The notes below the pieces were generated by a model. It was given only the letters and a program-made list of their open reading frames with translations. It ran no database searches and was not told the origin of the DNA. Position numbers and translations under genes: made by a program. A stretch of 64,000 nt of DNA from JBCAXA01 sp039183535 (GTDB lineage: Bacteria; Pseudomonadota; Gammaproteobacteria; Steroidobacterales; Woeseiaceae): NCBI GenBank assembly GCA_039183535.1, contig JBCDBO010000006.1, positions 31,933 through 95,932 of the forward strand, read 5' to 3'. Of the stretch, positions 53,995 to 63,576 are shown piece after piece. How positions within the stretch are numbered: the first letter of the stretch is position 1; each line of letters starts with the position of its first letter.

Positions 53995-54619
53995 TTCGAG
54001 TGCGATCATCGTCTTTGCGAAGGCGCCGCAACCGGGTCGCGTGAAAACCCGGCTTATTCCGGCGCTTGGCGCAGATGGCGCTGCCCAGTTGGCCGCTGAG
54101 CTACTGGCAACGACGTTGCGAGCAACGCTGGCGAGTCAGGCGTCAACGACCGTGTTGGCGCAAAGCCCGGCACCGCACAGTAGCGCGTGGCAGGGCACGC
54201 CGTTGCCGAGTTCGATCGAGCGGTGGGCTCAAGGCGACGGCGATCTCGGCGAGCGACTGCAACGCTGTGCAGCGCAAGCCCTGAATCGCTACGACCGGGT
54301 CCTCTTGATCGGTAGCGATGCGCCGGCGCTGACGGCAACAAGACTTAACGATGCTTTAGCTGCCCTCGACAATCACGAAGCGGTGTTGGTCCCCGCCTTC
54401 GACGGTGGCTACGCGCTGCTCGGCCTGACGCGATTCGACCGGCGCTTGTTCAGCGGCATTAACTGGTCGACGGCAAGCGTTGCCGATGAAACGCGGCATC
54501 GGCTCAGCGCGGCCGGGTTCGAAACCGCAGAGATGCCACCGGTGCACGACATCGACGAACCGAATGACCTTGACCATCTGCCGTCCAATCTGCGCACAGC
54601 ACTGACCGCTACGACGTAA
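53987..54619 (+). CDS. DUF2064 / TIGR04282-like nucleotidyl- or glycosyltransferase
   Basis: A 210-residue GT-A-fold protein. IIVFAKAPQPGRVKTRLIP at the start and LLIGSDAPALT and AFDGGYALLGL inside are the family marks. It is regularly paired with the preceding GT2, probably in one pathway. Its last bases overlap the end of the convergent ppk gene by 11. Confidence 0.9.
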   Translation: MPDSSAIIVFAKAPQPGRVKTRLIPALGADGAAQLAAELLATTLRATLASQASTTVLAQSPAPHSSAWQGTPLPSSIERWAQGDGDLGERLQRCAAQALNRYDRVLLIGSDAPALTATRLNDALAALDNHEAVLVPAFDGGYALLGLTRFDRRLFSGINWSTASVADETRHRLSAAGFETAEMPPVHDIDEPNDLDHLPSNLRTALTATT

Positions 54620-56747
54620 CCGGCCAATCTGTAGCGGGATGCCGAGAGCGCGGCAGCTGTTGTACCGCCCGCTCGATCATCGCGGTCTGTGAATGCACAG
54701 CACTCGGGTCATTGCCGACTCGTTGATACTGACCGTCGACATCGAGCGCCCACGCACCGCGTGCATCCGACAATTGCAGATCGATAAGGACCCGTAATTC
54801 GGCTTGGAGGTCTTTATCGGTAATCGGTGCAAGCGCCTCGACGCGATGCTCCAAGTTGCGCGTCATTAAGTCCGCTGAACCGATGAAATACTCCTCGGCG
54901 CCATTGTTACGAAAGTAAAATAGACGCGCGTGTTCAAGAAACCGGCCGAGGATACTGATGACACGAATCGTCGCGGACAGGCTGGGGATACCAGGCCGTA
55001 GCCGGCAGCTATCACGAACCAGTAAATCGACTTGCACACCGACCCGCCCCGCTTCGTACAACGCTCGCGTGATATCTGCGTCCTCAAGGGCATTTGTCTT
55101 CAGCTGAATACAACCACCACCATGCTGCTTATGCCAGTGAATTTCACGGTAGATTTTGTCGAGTAATGTCTTTTTCATATCCATCGGCGACACCAGCAGT
55201 CGGTGATACTGGCGTGCACGAATGGAGCCTGACGTTAGCAGGTTAAAAAGCTCAGTCGCATCCGCGCCGATCAGTGGGTCCGACGTTAGTAGGCCGATGT
55301 CGCAATACTGGCGGGCGGTGACAGAGTGGTAGTTACCTGTACCGATGTGCACGTAGCGGCGGAGCTCGCCATTCGGTCGTTGCCGAACGATCAATGTCGC
55401 CTTCGAGTGCGACTTGTAGCCCACGACGCCATAAGCTACATGAATACCGGCCTCTTCCAGCCGGTTGGCCCAGCGAATATTGGCCGCTTCGTCAAAGCGC
55501 GCTTGCAGCTCAACAACGACAGCCACTTGCTTACCCGCTGTTACCGCTTCAACCAACAATGGAACGATGTGCGAGTCCTCTGATGTTCGATACACGGTGG
55601 TCTTGATGGCGAGTACGGACGGATCGTCAACGGCCTCGCGTAGCAACTGAGTCACCGATTGATCAAACGACTGGTACGGATGCAACAGCAGTAACGGCCC
55701 GTTGTCGTCGAGCTCATCGAATAACGACGCGCAACCGACGAGACGCGGATGTGGCGCAGGCTCGAAATCTGGGTATTTGAGATCGGGGCGCGGTATCGCC
55801 GCTATCTCGGCAAGATCACTGGCGCCGAGTAAGCCGGCTGTCTGATAGAGGTCGCCTTCGACGCTGAGGCTAAGCTCCGACGCCAGGTATTGGCGAAGCT
55901 CGGTCCGCATACCCGGGCTTACCTCTAACCGGACCACTGGCGCGAAGCGACGCTCACGCAGCTCCGCCTCAATCATCTCCAGCAAATCGGTAGCGAGTTC
56001 TTCGTTACGCTCTACGATCGCGTTGCGCGTAACACGAAAAAAATCGACCGATAAAATCTCGCAGCCAGGTAATAAGAGATCAAGGTTACCGGCGATAACA
56101 TCTTCAAGTGGAACATAGCGCTCGGTCTGACCGATGCGTATGAAACGCGGGATGCGCTCCGAGACCGGCGCCTTAATTCGTACCAGATGACGAACCGATT
56201 CCGTTGGCAAGCGCGCCTCGACCAACAAATTGATCGATAGATTTGAAACGAACGGAAATGGGTGGGCGTGGTCGATCGCTAGCGGTGTTACGAGCGGCAA
56301 TACGAAGCGCTCGAATTGTTGGCGCAGCGAGGCACGCGCTGATGTATCCAATAACTCGTACGATTCAAGAAAAATTCCTGCCTCGGCGAGCCGTAGGTGC
56401 AACTCTTGCTGTATGAATGCGCAGTCCGCCAGTGCTTCGGCAACTTCGGTCGCACATTCTTCAATCTGCTGTTGCGGTGTGCGCCCGTCGATACTTAGTC
56501 GCGCCAAACCGGCGCCGACCTGCTGCTTCAGGCCGCCGATTCGTTTCATGAAGAACTCATCGAGATTCGAGCTGAAGATCGCCAAAAACCGGAGTTGCTC
56601 TAGCAGCGGATTATCCTGGCTCTCGGCTTCGGCGAGAACGCGGCGGTTAAACGCCAACCAAGTCAGTTCGCGATTGAGATACAGCGATGGATCGTCGAGG
56701 TCATGATCGGCCGGGATAGCCGAATCGATTGAGGTAACGCGGGACAC
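54609..56747 (-). CDS. ppk1: Polyphosphate kinase 1
   Basis: A 712-residue enzyme that polymerises the gamma phosphate of ATP into polyphosphate. Starts with the N domain (YLNRELTWLAFNRRVL), followed by the middle domain and two catalytic C domains. The phospho-His is in YVHIGTGNYH, and the second conserved His is in FLEHARLFYF. SADLMTRNLEHRVE near the end is typical. No exopolyphosphatase gene is next to it. Confidence 0.97.
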   Translation of the reverse strand: MSRVTSIDSAIPADHDLDDPSLYLNRELTWLAFNRRVLAEAESQDNPLLEQLRFLAIFSSNLDEFFMKRIGGLKQQVGAGLARLSIDGRTPQQQIEECATEVAEALADCAFIQQELHLRLAEAGIFLESYELLDTSARASLRQQFERFVLPLVTPLAIDHAHPFPFVSNLSINLLVEARLPTESVRHLVRIKAPVSERIPRFIRIGQTERYVPLEDVIAGNLDLLLPGCEILSVDFFRVTRNAIVERNEELATDLLEMIEAELRERRFAPVVRLEVSPGMRTELRQYLASELSLSVEGDLYQTAGLLGASDLAEIAAIPRPDLKYPDFEPAPHPRLVGCASLFDELDDNGPLLLLHPYQSFDQSVTQLLREAVDDPSVLAIKTTVYRTSEDSHIVPLLVEAVTAGKQVAVVVELQARFDEAANIRWANRLEEAGIHVAYGVVGYKSHSKATLIVRQRPNGELRRYVHIGTGNYHSVTARQYCDIGLLTSDPLIGADATELFNLLTSGSIRARQYHRLLVSPMDMKKTLLDKIYREIHWHKQHGGGCIQLKTNALEDADITRALYEAGRVGVQVDLLVRDSCRLRPGIPSLSATIRVISILGRFLEHARLFYFRNNGAEEYFIGSADLMTRNLEHRVEALAPITDKDLQAELRVLIDLQLSDARGAWALDVDGQYQRVGNDPSAVHSQTAMIERAVQQLPRSRHPATDWPVTS

Positions 56748-56836
56748 GACGCTCCTGTAATGGCTGAAATTTGGCGAACTTTGACGGTACCACCGCGGGC
56801 CCTAGAACGGCCAGCATCACGGAATGATTATGTCAC

Positions 56837-57670
56837 CTAGACGGTGAAACGTGGCAATGTCCGCCGTTGCAGCCAGTTACGCGAATCCCACGGGCTGTCT
56901 GCATCAATCGCATGGACGGTAAACGCGTGCCGTGAACGATCGGAATGGTTATGGGAGCTAAAATGCGGCATGTGATCGTGAAAGGCCACCACCGAGCCGA
57001 TTGGCACCTCGAGCGCAACCGCATTGCTGTCCTCTTGCCACGAACGTGCGTCCAGCGTCGTCAGTTCACCGCAGCCACTCGTCCAATCGACCGTGTAAAT
57101 TTCGCGTAAACCGTCGCGATGCCTGCCAGGCTGCATCCACAAGCAACCGTTTTCCCGGGTCGCGTCCTCAAGTGCCACCCAGACCCCAATGACGCCGCCT
57201 GGCTGACTGATCAGGTAACTCGCGTCCTGATGCCAGCGCACCTCGCCGCCGATACCGGGTTGTTTGAAGATATACATCGTTTGCTGAATCAACGGTTGTG
57301 CAAACCCAAGCGTACGCAGCAAATCTCCGATTCGGCCTTCTCGGCAAAATGCACCAAATTCGTCGACCCGATCATGCAAGGCGTGGCCGATCTTGTTGAT
57401 AGCCACCGATTTTTCGCAAACAAGATCCCCATGGCGATCGAGTGCATCCGCCTCTAAAAAGCAGTAGGCCGCTTCAGCGGATTCAAGAAAGTAACCATCG
57501 CGGCCCGAGTCCCTGTCATCCGTGCGAAACACGGACCGATGTTGGTCGATATCGAAATCAGCAACGATGTCGCTGGCCGCAGTGCGCAGCCGCGCTGTCT
57601 CGTGCGGCGTAAACAGACGCTCCAGCACGACGAAGCCATTGCTCTCGAATTTAGCACGTAAATCGGACAC
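56837..57670 (-). CDS. Phytanoyl-CoA dioxygenase (PhyH) family oxygenase
   Basis: About 277 residues of a 2-oxoglutarate/Fe(II) oxygenase. The first iron ligands are His and Asp in VRWHQDASYL; the second His is within the FHDHMPHFSSHNHSDRSRH stretch and an Arg there can bind 2-oxoglutarate. GTG at 57670 gives a start typical of the family (SDLRAKFESNGFVVLERLF); the frame is open to an ATG at 57790, but that extension is Cys- and Arg-rich, unlike protein, and includes a palindrome (CGTGA-ATCG-TCACG, 57750-57763) in the divergent promoter region. No clear ribosome-binding site supports either. Substrate unknown. Confidence 0.87.
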   Translation of the reverse strand: MSDLRAKFESNGFVVLERLFTPHETARLRTAASDIVADFDIDQHRSVFRTDDRDSGRDGYFLESAEAAYCFLEADALDRHGDLVCEKSVAINKIGHALHDRVDEFGAFCREGRIGDLLRTLGFAQPLIQQTMYIFKQPGIGGEVRWHQDASYLISQPGGVIGVWVALEDATRENGCLWMQPGRHRDGLREIYTVDWTSGCGELTTLDARSWQEDSNAVALEVPIGSVVAFHDHMPHFSSHNHSDRSRHAFTVHAIDADSPWDSRNWLQRRTLPRFTV

Positions 57671-57846
57671 CGAAACTATGTTAACCCGTTGCCAACGCCG
57701 ACAACACTCGAAACTACAAACACGAGCACACTTTTGAAAACCACTTTTGCGTGAATCGTCACGGACACGACTGTGACTTTCATCGAACATACGGACGCTG
57801 AGTGATAACGCTCTGATCCCCCAATCGTCCCTCGGAGTCAGGTCCA

Positions 57847-60800
57847 GTGAAGCGTAACAATCGCACCGCCTCAGCGAATCGAAAGCCCACCCCGATGCCC
57901 GGTTTTGCGCGAACGAAGTGCGCTGCAGCCGCGCTCAGCGCAACGCTAGCATTCGGTGCAGCGCCAGCGTTCGCCAACCCGATCGATGCATCGTTCCCAC
58001 TCGAGGCAAGTCTCCTCGACACCGATAACAACTATGCGTTAACCGAGTTCGGCGATCCGACCAGTTATGTCGCGCGTGACGGTGCCTACGCGCTGGAACT
58101 CGCAGGGCGCTCGTGGCTAGAAGTACCCGCGGCGATTCACTCGGCCGTGCAACTCGATAAATCCCTGTCTTTGAGCGTGGATTTTTACTTTAAAGACACC
58201 GGTGAAGACGAGAGCGTTCGGGTGATTCTCAGTAACAAGGACTGGGCATACGATATACCGGGACTGAAAATCGAGGTCTTCAATGAAAAGCTCGAGTGGC
58301 AACCAGAAGGGGTCATATTTGTTCAGTTCAACATCGGTGTTGGTACGCGTGAGGTCGCAACCCGGTTTATGAACCTATCCGTCGACGAGTGGTACACCGC
58401 AACCGTCGATATCGATTTCGAGAACGACGAAGTGGTCTTTGGCGTTAACGGACGCCAAGTCAGCAAGTCGTTGAACGAAGCAGAAGGCGGCGAGACGGTC
58501 GACCCGTCCAGTTTCTACGCCAGTCTCGCTAACAGTGTTTTCCGCCTTGGAACACATCAATCGGCACCCGGCGAAGAGCCGCCGTGGCGCAATGAATTCG
58601 ATATCCAAAGCGGCAGTAATACGACCACCAGCAATCTTGCTGAAGTCTATATCGATAACTTCGTCATCCAGTCGCCGAAGCCGGCTGGCGACTTCAATGT
58701 CGTGAATACGGCCTTACGCGCGTTTTCTGACCATCTGGCCGGAACGGCGCCGCTAAGCGATACCGATTTAGACGATCAACTTCGCCTGTTCCGTGACAAC
58801 ATCAATGGCGTTGATTTCGGCACTATCGCTTCCGAAGCATCGGCATTTGTCGACGCCCATTCACTCGCCCTCGGGCCAATTTACACGATCGTCTATCGCA
58901 ACAATCTCGATAGTGTCTGGTACGACGATCTGCCGTCTGTCTCAAAAGCCTACGTGGATCTCGGCGTCTGGATGCTGGAAGGCGGTCTCGCAAGCTCCGA
59001 CGTCAACGATGCGGCCGGAATCACGTTCGTTGAGCACGCCCAATGGCCAGGCGCGTTGCCGAACGGCGCCGAACGCGTGCAAAACGGTAAAGCGGATATC
59101 CGCGCTGAGTTTGTTCGCGATCCTGGGTACCTAATGGGCGGTATGCGCTTGGCGCCCGAGCGCGAGCTGGCGGCCTATCTGTACCGACCGACGGGCTTTC
59201 ACGCACCTGCCGGCGAAGTTGTATCCGTCACGGTCGATCCAGCCTTGGTCGATAGTGGTGCGCACATTCGTGTCGGCGTCCATGCTGACAACCACTCGGC
59301 ACTGTCCTCAACAAGTCGGTTCCCGAAATTGAGTGTCGACTACCGTATCGAGAACACGACAACCGAAATAGTGAATCCTTTCGGCGGCAACATTTACATC
59401 TTGATTCCGCAAGACATGGATCTCGGTTGGTTTGAGATCACGATCGATGACGCGGTAAGGGCACCGTACTTCTCGACGCGCGCTGGCTACGAAACGCCGC
59501 CGAACGAGTGGTTCAACATTCGTCAATACCCCGGCATCACCGCTGACTTCGAATCCGATAAATTTATGATCTCGGTACCGTCGGCCCAAATTCAGTCCTT
59601 CGGCGAGCCGGTAGAGCTGCTCAGTCGCTGGGACCAGATCATGGACATCTACCAGGTCTTGCACGGCCGGCCACTAGAGCGCTCGCGCGCAGAGGCCTAC
59701 GTGCTTGATGCAACGCAATTGGTTGTTGGTTCATTCCCAGGTGGCTACCCCGTTACGCCAGGGCTGTATGCAGAAGGCCAGAACGGAATCACCGACGGCT
59801 ACTACTCGCCGTTCGCCGTACTCAATGAAGGTGATTGGGAGGAAGATCTCGGTTTTCTCGTCATGCTGCACGAGCTCGGACACCACCATTACGGGCGCTT
59901 CATTCTCGTGGGCGAACAAGAGTCGTACGTCAATGTACCGGGCGCAGCTGTACTGAACCAAGTCTATGGCTTGTCATACGACGAAGCATTGAGCTATTCG
60001 GGGTACCAATACTTCGGTCGAACCGATTCGGCGATCGATTGGATGGTGACTCATAATTTTCGCAACGGTAATCCGATCGGTTTCGATCCGACAACGACGT
60101 TTCAACCGATCGAAACATCGTACCAAAACCGTGGCCACGCCAAATATGTCGACCTCGCGGCGATCTTCGGTACATGGGACGTACTCGGCGATATCTACCG
60201 AACGTATTACGAAGATGATCTCGCGTCAGGCAACCCGGCCAATACGCAAGTCGGTGTGACCCACGATGACTTCCTCATTCGTGGCAGCGAGGCATTGCAA
60301 TGCAACCTTGCCAGTCTTTTCCACTTCTGGGGCATTCATCCGAGTCAGTCCGCGGCAACGCAAATAGCCGCCTACCCGCCGTGCCCGGGGGCCGCCGATC
60401 GCATACTTCACTACATGGAGAACGCCCCTCGCACCAATGCCGAGCTGGTCGAGTTTCATGATGCAAAAGAAGCTGTACAGACCGGTCAGCTGAAAGCGCA
60501 AATCTATGGCCCATTACTCGAAAGTTTCGACGTCGAAGAGGGCCAACAAATACGCGATATGGGCGCTATGCTGCTGCAGACCTACTTTAATATGTCAGCC
60601 GACACGCCGCCGACCGAACCGGTACTGAGTACAACCGCATTGACTATCGACCCGGCCGTCACGAGCAACGTCGAGTTTAGTTGGCAGGCATCGGTTGACG
60701 CGGAAGGTCAGTCACTGACCTACACGTGGGCTTTGTTCGATGCAACGTCTGGTGATGAGTTGATTTCGCGGACGCAGATCGCCGGTACATCGGTGTCGAT

Positions 60801-61206
60801 CTCGCTCGCCGAGCTATCCGCAGCGATTGGCCACGATGGGACGACATTGGAGACGATCAACGTTACACAACGCGTAACGACGTCGGACACGTTCAGTATT
60901 GTTTCGACGCCGAAACAAGCGACCGCAGTCACCTTCTCCGACGAACCGGCGACGGCACCTGACCCGCAACCGGATCCACAACCGGACCCACAACCCGATC
61001 CGCAGCCGGACCCACAACCAGACCCACAACCGGATCCGACGCCACCTGCAACATCGGGCCCGACGACACCGGCCGAACCGGCGGGTGGCGACTCCGGTGG
61101 CGGTGGTGGCGGTGCCAACGACTGGCTGTCGCTGTTGATACTGTTCGCGATGCTGTCGATTCGTGTCGCTTGGCGACGACCGCAGGTTTCGCTACGCTCT
61201 AACTAG
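57847..61206 (+). CDS. Secreted M60-like (enhancin-type) metalloprotease with GlyGly-CTERM tail
   Basis: A 1119-residue exported protein. A signal peptide (ending PAFA-NP) is followed by a LamG-like sandwich (about 50-280). The M60-like region (about 440-850) starts with PTGFHAPAGEVVSVTV and carries the zinc motif HELGH at 675-679 with a Glu at 690, which fits HExxH-x(8-28)-E. A fibronectin/cadherin-like segment (about 920-1035), six PDPQ units and a tail with Gly-rich stretch, hydrophobic helix (WLSLLILFAMLSI) and Arg residues follow. That tail is the GlyGly-CTERM arrangement handled by rhombosortase. M60 enzymes cleave glycoproteins such as mucins. The GTG start has GGAG upstream. Confidence 0.92.
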   Translation: MKRNNRTASANRKPTPMPGFARTKCAAAALSATLAFGAAPAFANPIDASFPLEASLLDTDNNYALTEFGDPTSYVARDGAYALELAGRSWLEVPAAIHSAVQLDKSLSLSVDFYFKDTGEDESVRVILSNKDWAYDIPGLKIEVFNEKLEWQPEGVIFVQFNIGVGTREVATRFMNLSVDEWYTATVDIDFENDEVVFGVNGRQVSKSLNEAEGGETVDPSSFYASLANSVFRLGTHQSAPGEEPPWRNEFDIQSGSNTTTSNLAEVYIDNFVIQSPKPAGDFNVVNTALRAFSDHLAGTAPLSDTDLDDQLRLFRDNINGVDFGTIASEASAFVDAHSLALGPIYTIVYRNNLDSVWYDDLPSVSKAYVDLGVWMLEGGLASSDVNDAAGITFVEHAQWPGALPNGAERVQNGKADIRAEFVRDPGYLMGGMRLAPERELAAYLYRPTGFHAPAGEVVSVTVDPALVDSGAHIRVGVHADNHSALSSTSRFPKLSVDYRIENTTTEIVNPFGGNIYILIPQDMDLGWFEITIDDAVRAPYFSTRAGYETPPNEWFNIRQYPGITADFESDKFMISVPSAQIQSFGEPVELLSRWDQIMDIYQVLHGRPLERSRAEAYVLDATQLVVGSFPGGYPVTPGLYAEGQNGITDGYYSPFAVLNEGDWEEDLGFLVMLHELGHHHYGRFILVGEQESYVNVPGAAVLNQVYGLSYDEALSYSGYQYFGRTDSAIDWMVTHNFRNGNPIGFDPTTTFQPIETSYQNRGHAKYVDLAAIFGTWDVLGDIYRTYYEDDLASGNPANTQVGVTHDDFLIRGSEALQCNLASLFHFWGIHPSQSAATQIAAYPPCPGAADRILHYMENAPRTNAELVEFHDAKEAVQTGQLKAQIYGPLLESFDVEEGQQIRDMGAMLLQTYFNMSADTPPTEPVLSTTALTIDPAVTSNVEFSWQASVDAEGQSLTYTWALFDATSGDELISRTQIAGTSVSISLAELSAAIGHDGTTLETINVTQRVTTSDTFSIVSTPKQATAVTFSDEPATAPDPQPDPQPDPQPDPQPDPQPDPQPDPTPPATSGPTTPAEPAGGDSGGGGGGANDWLSLLILFAMLSIRVAWRRPQVSLRSN
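60958..61041 (+). repeat. PDPQ tandem repeat (proline-rich linker)
   Basis: Six PDPQ units and a final PDPT, twelve bases each, with mixed synonymous codons. It is a stiff spacer between the folded part and the sorting tail of the M60-like protein. Confidence 0.95.
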
Positions 61207-61231
61207 GTGGTCGTCGCACGTTCTGCGGTTA

Positions 61232-61275
61232 CGACCGCGGCCGTGGGCTATGCTGTTAGCCCCCAGCCGCGGTCG
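61232..61275 (+). other. Long hairpin after the M60 gene
   Basis: Nineteen positions on each arm with only two mismatches (16 of the 18 inner ones pair) around TGCTGT, starting 26 bases after the stop codon. No T tract follows. Its 5' arm competes with another hairpin: GGTCGT (61208-61213) can instead pair with ACGACC (61231-61236). It may shape or end the M60 transcript. The rest of 61276-61434 holds a tandem repeat but no gene. Confidence 0.65.
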
Positions 61276-61322
61276 GCCACGAATCGATCCAATCGCAACT
61301 GCTGCGGCAGACGATTTGCAGG

Positions 61323-61348
61323 GCTGACCGATTGCGCTGACCGTTTGC
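61323..61348 (+). repeat. Tandem 13-base direct repeat before the methyltransferase
   Basis: GCTGACCGATTGC is followed at once by GCTGACCGTTTGC, one mismatch. It lies about 87 bases before the methyltransferase start. Adjacent direct repeats of this size can be binding sites for a dimeric activator in head-to-tail arrangement. Confidence 0.75.
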
Positions 61349-61434
61349 AATGGGTTAGACGAGATGTCGGAATGTTGGAGGTCGCCCACTTACGGGCCAA
61401 GCTCGCACCGGCATAAGGAGTTCGTACGCGCACA

Positions 61435-62133
61435 ATGACCGATACGTCAGCGCCGTTCGTAGAGATTTTCAACGACCCAGACCACGCTGCGCAGTACGCT
61501 TGCGGCCCAGCGCGGTTTATGCCGGGGTTTCACGCCGTCCATCAAATGGCCGGGGTCCTGATCCGTGAGCAAACCGCTGCTGACGCAACAGTGCTCGTGC
61601 ACGGCGCGGGAGGTGGATTGGAACTTGAAGCTTTAGCAACCGCGAACGCCGGGTGGCGGTTTGTCGGTGTCGATCCGGCTGCGGCGATGCTTGAGCAGGC
61701 ACGACAACGGCTCGGCGCGCTCAACGAACGCGTTACGCTGCACCATGGCTTTATCGACGATGCCCCTATTGGTCCATTCGACGCCGCGACGAGTTTTCTA
61801 ACACTGCATTTTTTACCGCCGGATGAACGCCGTCGGAGCGTCGCCGATATTGTGCGTCGGCTAAAGCCCGGGGCACCGTTCATCGCAGCGCACTGTAGCT
61901 TTCCGCAGTCAAGTTCGCAGCGCGACGCTTGGCTGGCTAGACATCAGGCGTATACCATCGCATCGGGCGTAGACGTAGAGCTTGCAGAGCGCGGACGAAA
62001 AGACATCGCAGAAAATTTGGTGGCGCTAAACCCAGATGAAGACGAGGCGATTTTGCGTGCTGCAGGTCTTGCCAACGTCACGCTGTTTTATTCGGCGTTC
62101 ACCTGGCGCGGCTGGTTTGGACACGCAAAATGA
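61435..62133 (+). CDS. Class I SAM-dependent methyltransferase
   Basis: A 232-residue methyltransferase with the glycine-rich SAM motif VLVHGAGGGLELEAL, the acid VGVDPAAAML and the post-motif DAATSFLTLHFL. The acceptor is not clear; the size and pattern fit small-molecule methylation. Its stop overlaps the next gene (ATGA). Confidence 0.92.
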   Translation: MTDTSAPFVEIFNDPDHAAQYACGPARFMPGFHAVHQMAGVLIREQTAADATVLVHGAGGGLELEALATANAGWRFVGVDPAAAMLEQARQRLGALNERVTLHHGFIDDAPIGPFDAATSFLTLHFLPPDERRRSVADIVRRLKPGAPFIAAHCSFPQSSSQRDAWLARHQAYTIASGVDVELAERGRKDIAENLVALNPDEDEAILRAAGLANVTLFYSAFTWRGWFGHAK

Positions 62134-63464
62134 GAAAGTCTCGCATGAAGAACATCATCGTCGGCCTGCTGGCTGTGTTTGTCTGCTCTGCCACCTACGG
62201 TGCTAATGACGAGTCCAGCAAACTCGCTATCTATCAGTATGCGGTATACCTACTACCCGACTCCGACGGTGATCCGACAGCGACCGTCAAAGAGCTAGTC
62301 GCCAGCGACTTCGCCGATTTTTCGATCATCGAGAAGGTTGACGGTCCGCCGGCCGAGCCGTTGTTACTGCTGACCACCGTTAGTGATGTCAAAGACTCAT
62401 ATGCACCCCCGGATATGGAATCGCTCAGCTACAAAGGTCGTGGTTTATCGCGCGATCAGGGACTGGCGTTACAGGAGAGCGAAACTGCCCTGGTCATCGA
62501 TGTTGGCTATCCATTGACGATGGCATCAATCGCTTTCCCTGCCGCACTGCAGCTTATGGCGGCTGTGGCAGAAAAACACAATGGTCTTATCTGGGACGAA
62601 GCCACGCGCGAGGTTTTCACAGTAGCCGCGTGGCGTGAACGACGTATCGATACGTGGAATGAAGGCGTCCCGAACGTACAGGATCACACGGCGATTCATG
62701 CCTACAAGAACGGCGATTACGTCCGTGCGATTACGCTAGGCATGGAGAAATTTGGCCAGCCCGATATTGTCGTTAACGATTTTGCGTGGTCGAACAACCG
62801 TGCCATCGGTTCGCTGATTAACCTCGTCACGCAAACGCTGATTGAAGGTGGCGTGCTCGACGACAAATTGTCGCTAGCGATCGACATCCAAGCGATACGC
62901 AACACTGAGGCACGAGAAGACCTGCTGGCCTCGCTATTCGACAATGCCGAACCCGCCCTGCGCTTGTCGTTTAAGCCGGAAGTACCGGACGAAGGCGATC
63001 CCGATAACTTTCTCCTCGCGATTTTGTTCGATTCCGCCGCCGGGGCATCACCACAGGAACAGCAAGAAGCGCTGCTAAGCACGTTATTTGGCTCTGCAGA
63101 CGCTATCACCTATGTGGATCACGACGCGCAGCTTCTGGCCGCTAGCGAGGCGGCCCAAAAGAAACTACCCAGGCTTCGAGACGCATTTAGTGCTGGACTC
63201 GAGCCCGGCGAGTTTATCTATGTCAAAGCGCCATTCACGACGGCTGACGGCGGCAGCGAATGGATGTGGGTTGAGATCATCAACTGGGAAGGCAACACGA
63301 TTCGTGGTTTGCTACAAAACGACCCTTACCATGTGCCTGACCTAAAAGCGGGCGCCGAGGTCACGGTCAATATGGATGAGATCTTTGACTACATTCGTGT
63401 GCGCGCCGATGGCACGCGAGAAGGCAATGAGACCGGCCGTATCATGCAACAGTATTCGCAGTAG
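62130..63464 (+). CDS. Exported protein with C-terminal DUF2314-like domain
   Basis: A 444-residue protein with a signal peptide (LLAVFVCSATYGA). The C-terminal 90 residues (about 345-435; GEFIYVKAPFTTADGGSEWMW, VEIINWEG, GLLQNDPYHVPDLKAG) look like DUF2314, a domain of unknown function in which an enzyme-like fold is not established. The first 300 residues resemble nothing I recognise. An ATG 15 bases downstream is an alternative start. It overlaps the methyltransferase, so the two are probably co-expressed. Confidence 0.8.
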   Translation: MRKSRMKNIIVGLLAVFVCSATYGANDESSKLAIYQYAVYLLPDSDGDPTATVKELVASDFADFSIIEKVDGPPAEPLLLLTTVSDVKDSYAPPDMESLSYKGRGLSRDQGLALQESETALVIDVGYPLTMASIAFPAALQLMAAVAEKHNGLIWDEATREVFTVAAWRERRIDTWNEGVPNVQDHTAIHAYKNGDYVRAITLGMEKFGQPDIVVNDFAWSNNRAIGSLINLVTQTLIEGGVLDDKLSLAIDIQAIRNTEAREDLLASLFDNAEPALRLSFKPEVPDEGDPDNFLLAILFDSAAGASPQEQQEALLSTLFGSADAITYVDHDAQLLAASEAAQKKLPRLRDAFSAGLEPGEFIYVKAPFTTADGGSEWMWVEIINWEGNTIRGLLQNDPYHVPDLKAGAEVTVNMDEIFDYIRVRADGTREGNETGRIMQQYSQ

Positions 63465-63576
63465 CACGAAGCAAACGATGACCACGGCTTGGATCGACTC
63501 GCTAGCCTCTCGCCATAAAGTTGGCGCACCGAGATAACACCCACCCGAATTTGGAACGAACCTGGGAGCAAACGAC

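Noticed and set aside
57750..57763. Third CRP site (CGTGA-ATCG-TCACG)
   Set aside because: The spacer is four bases rather than six, so it does not fit the consensus.
57671..57790. N-terminal extension of the PhyH-type oxygenase
   Set aside because: Cys/Arg-rich stretch in the divergent promoter region, containing a palindrome; not protein-like. I cannot fully exclude it, as the downstream start lacks a ribosome-binding site.
60720..61118. Gly/Cys-rich minus-strand frame opposite the M60 gene tail
   Set aside because: It is a shadow of the PDPQ repeat (GSGC units) and has no ribosome-binding site.
61207..61416. Small plus-strand frame between the M60 and methyltransferase genes
   Set aside because: It runs through the long hairpin and the tandem repeat, has no ribosome-binding site, and has an irregular composition.
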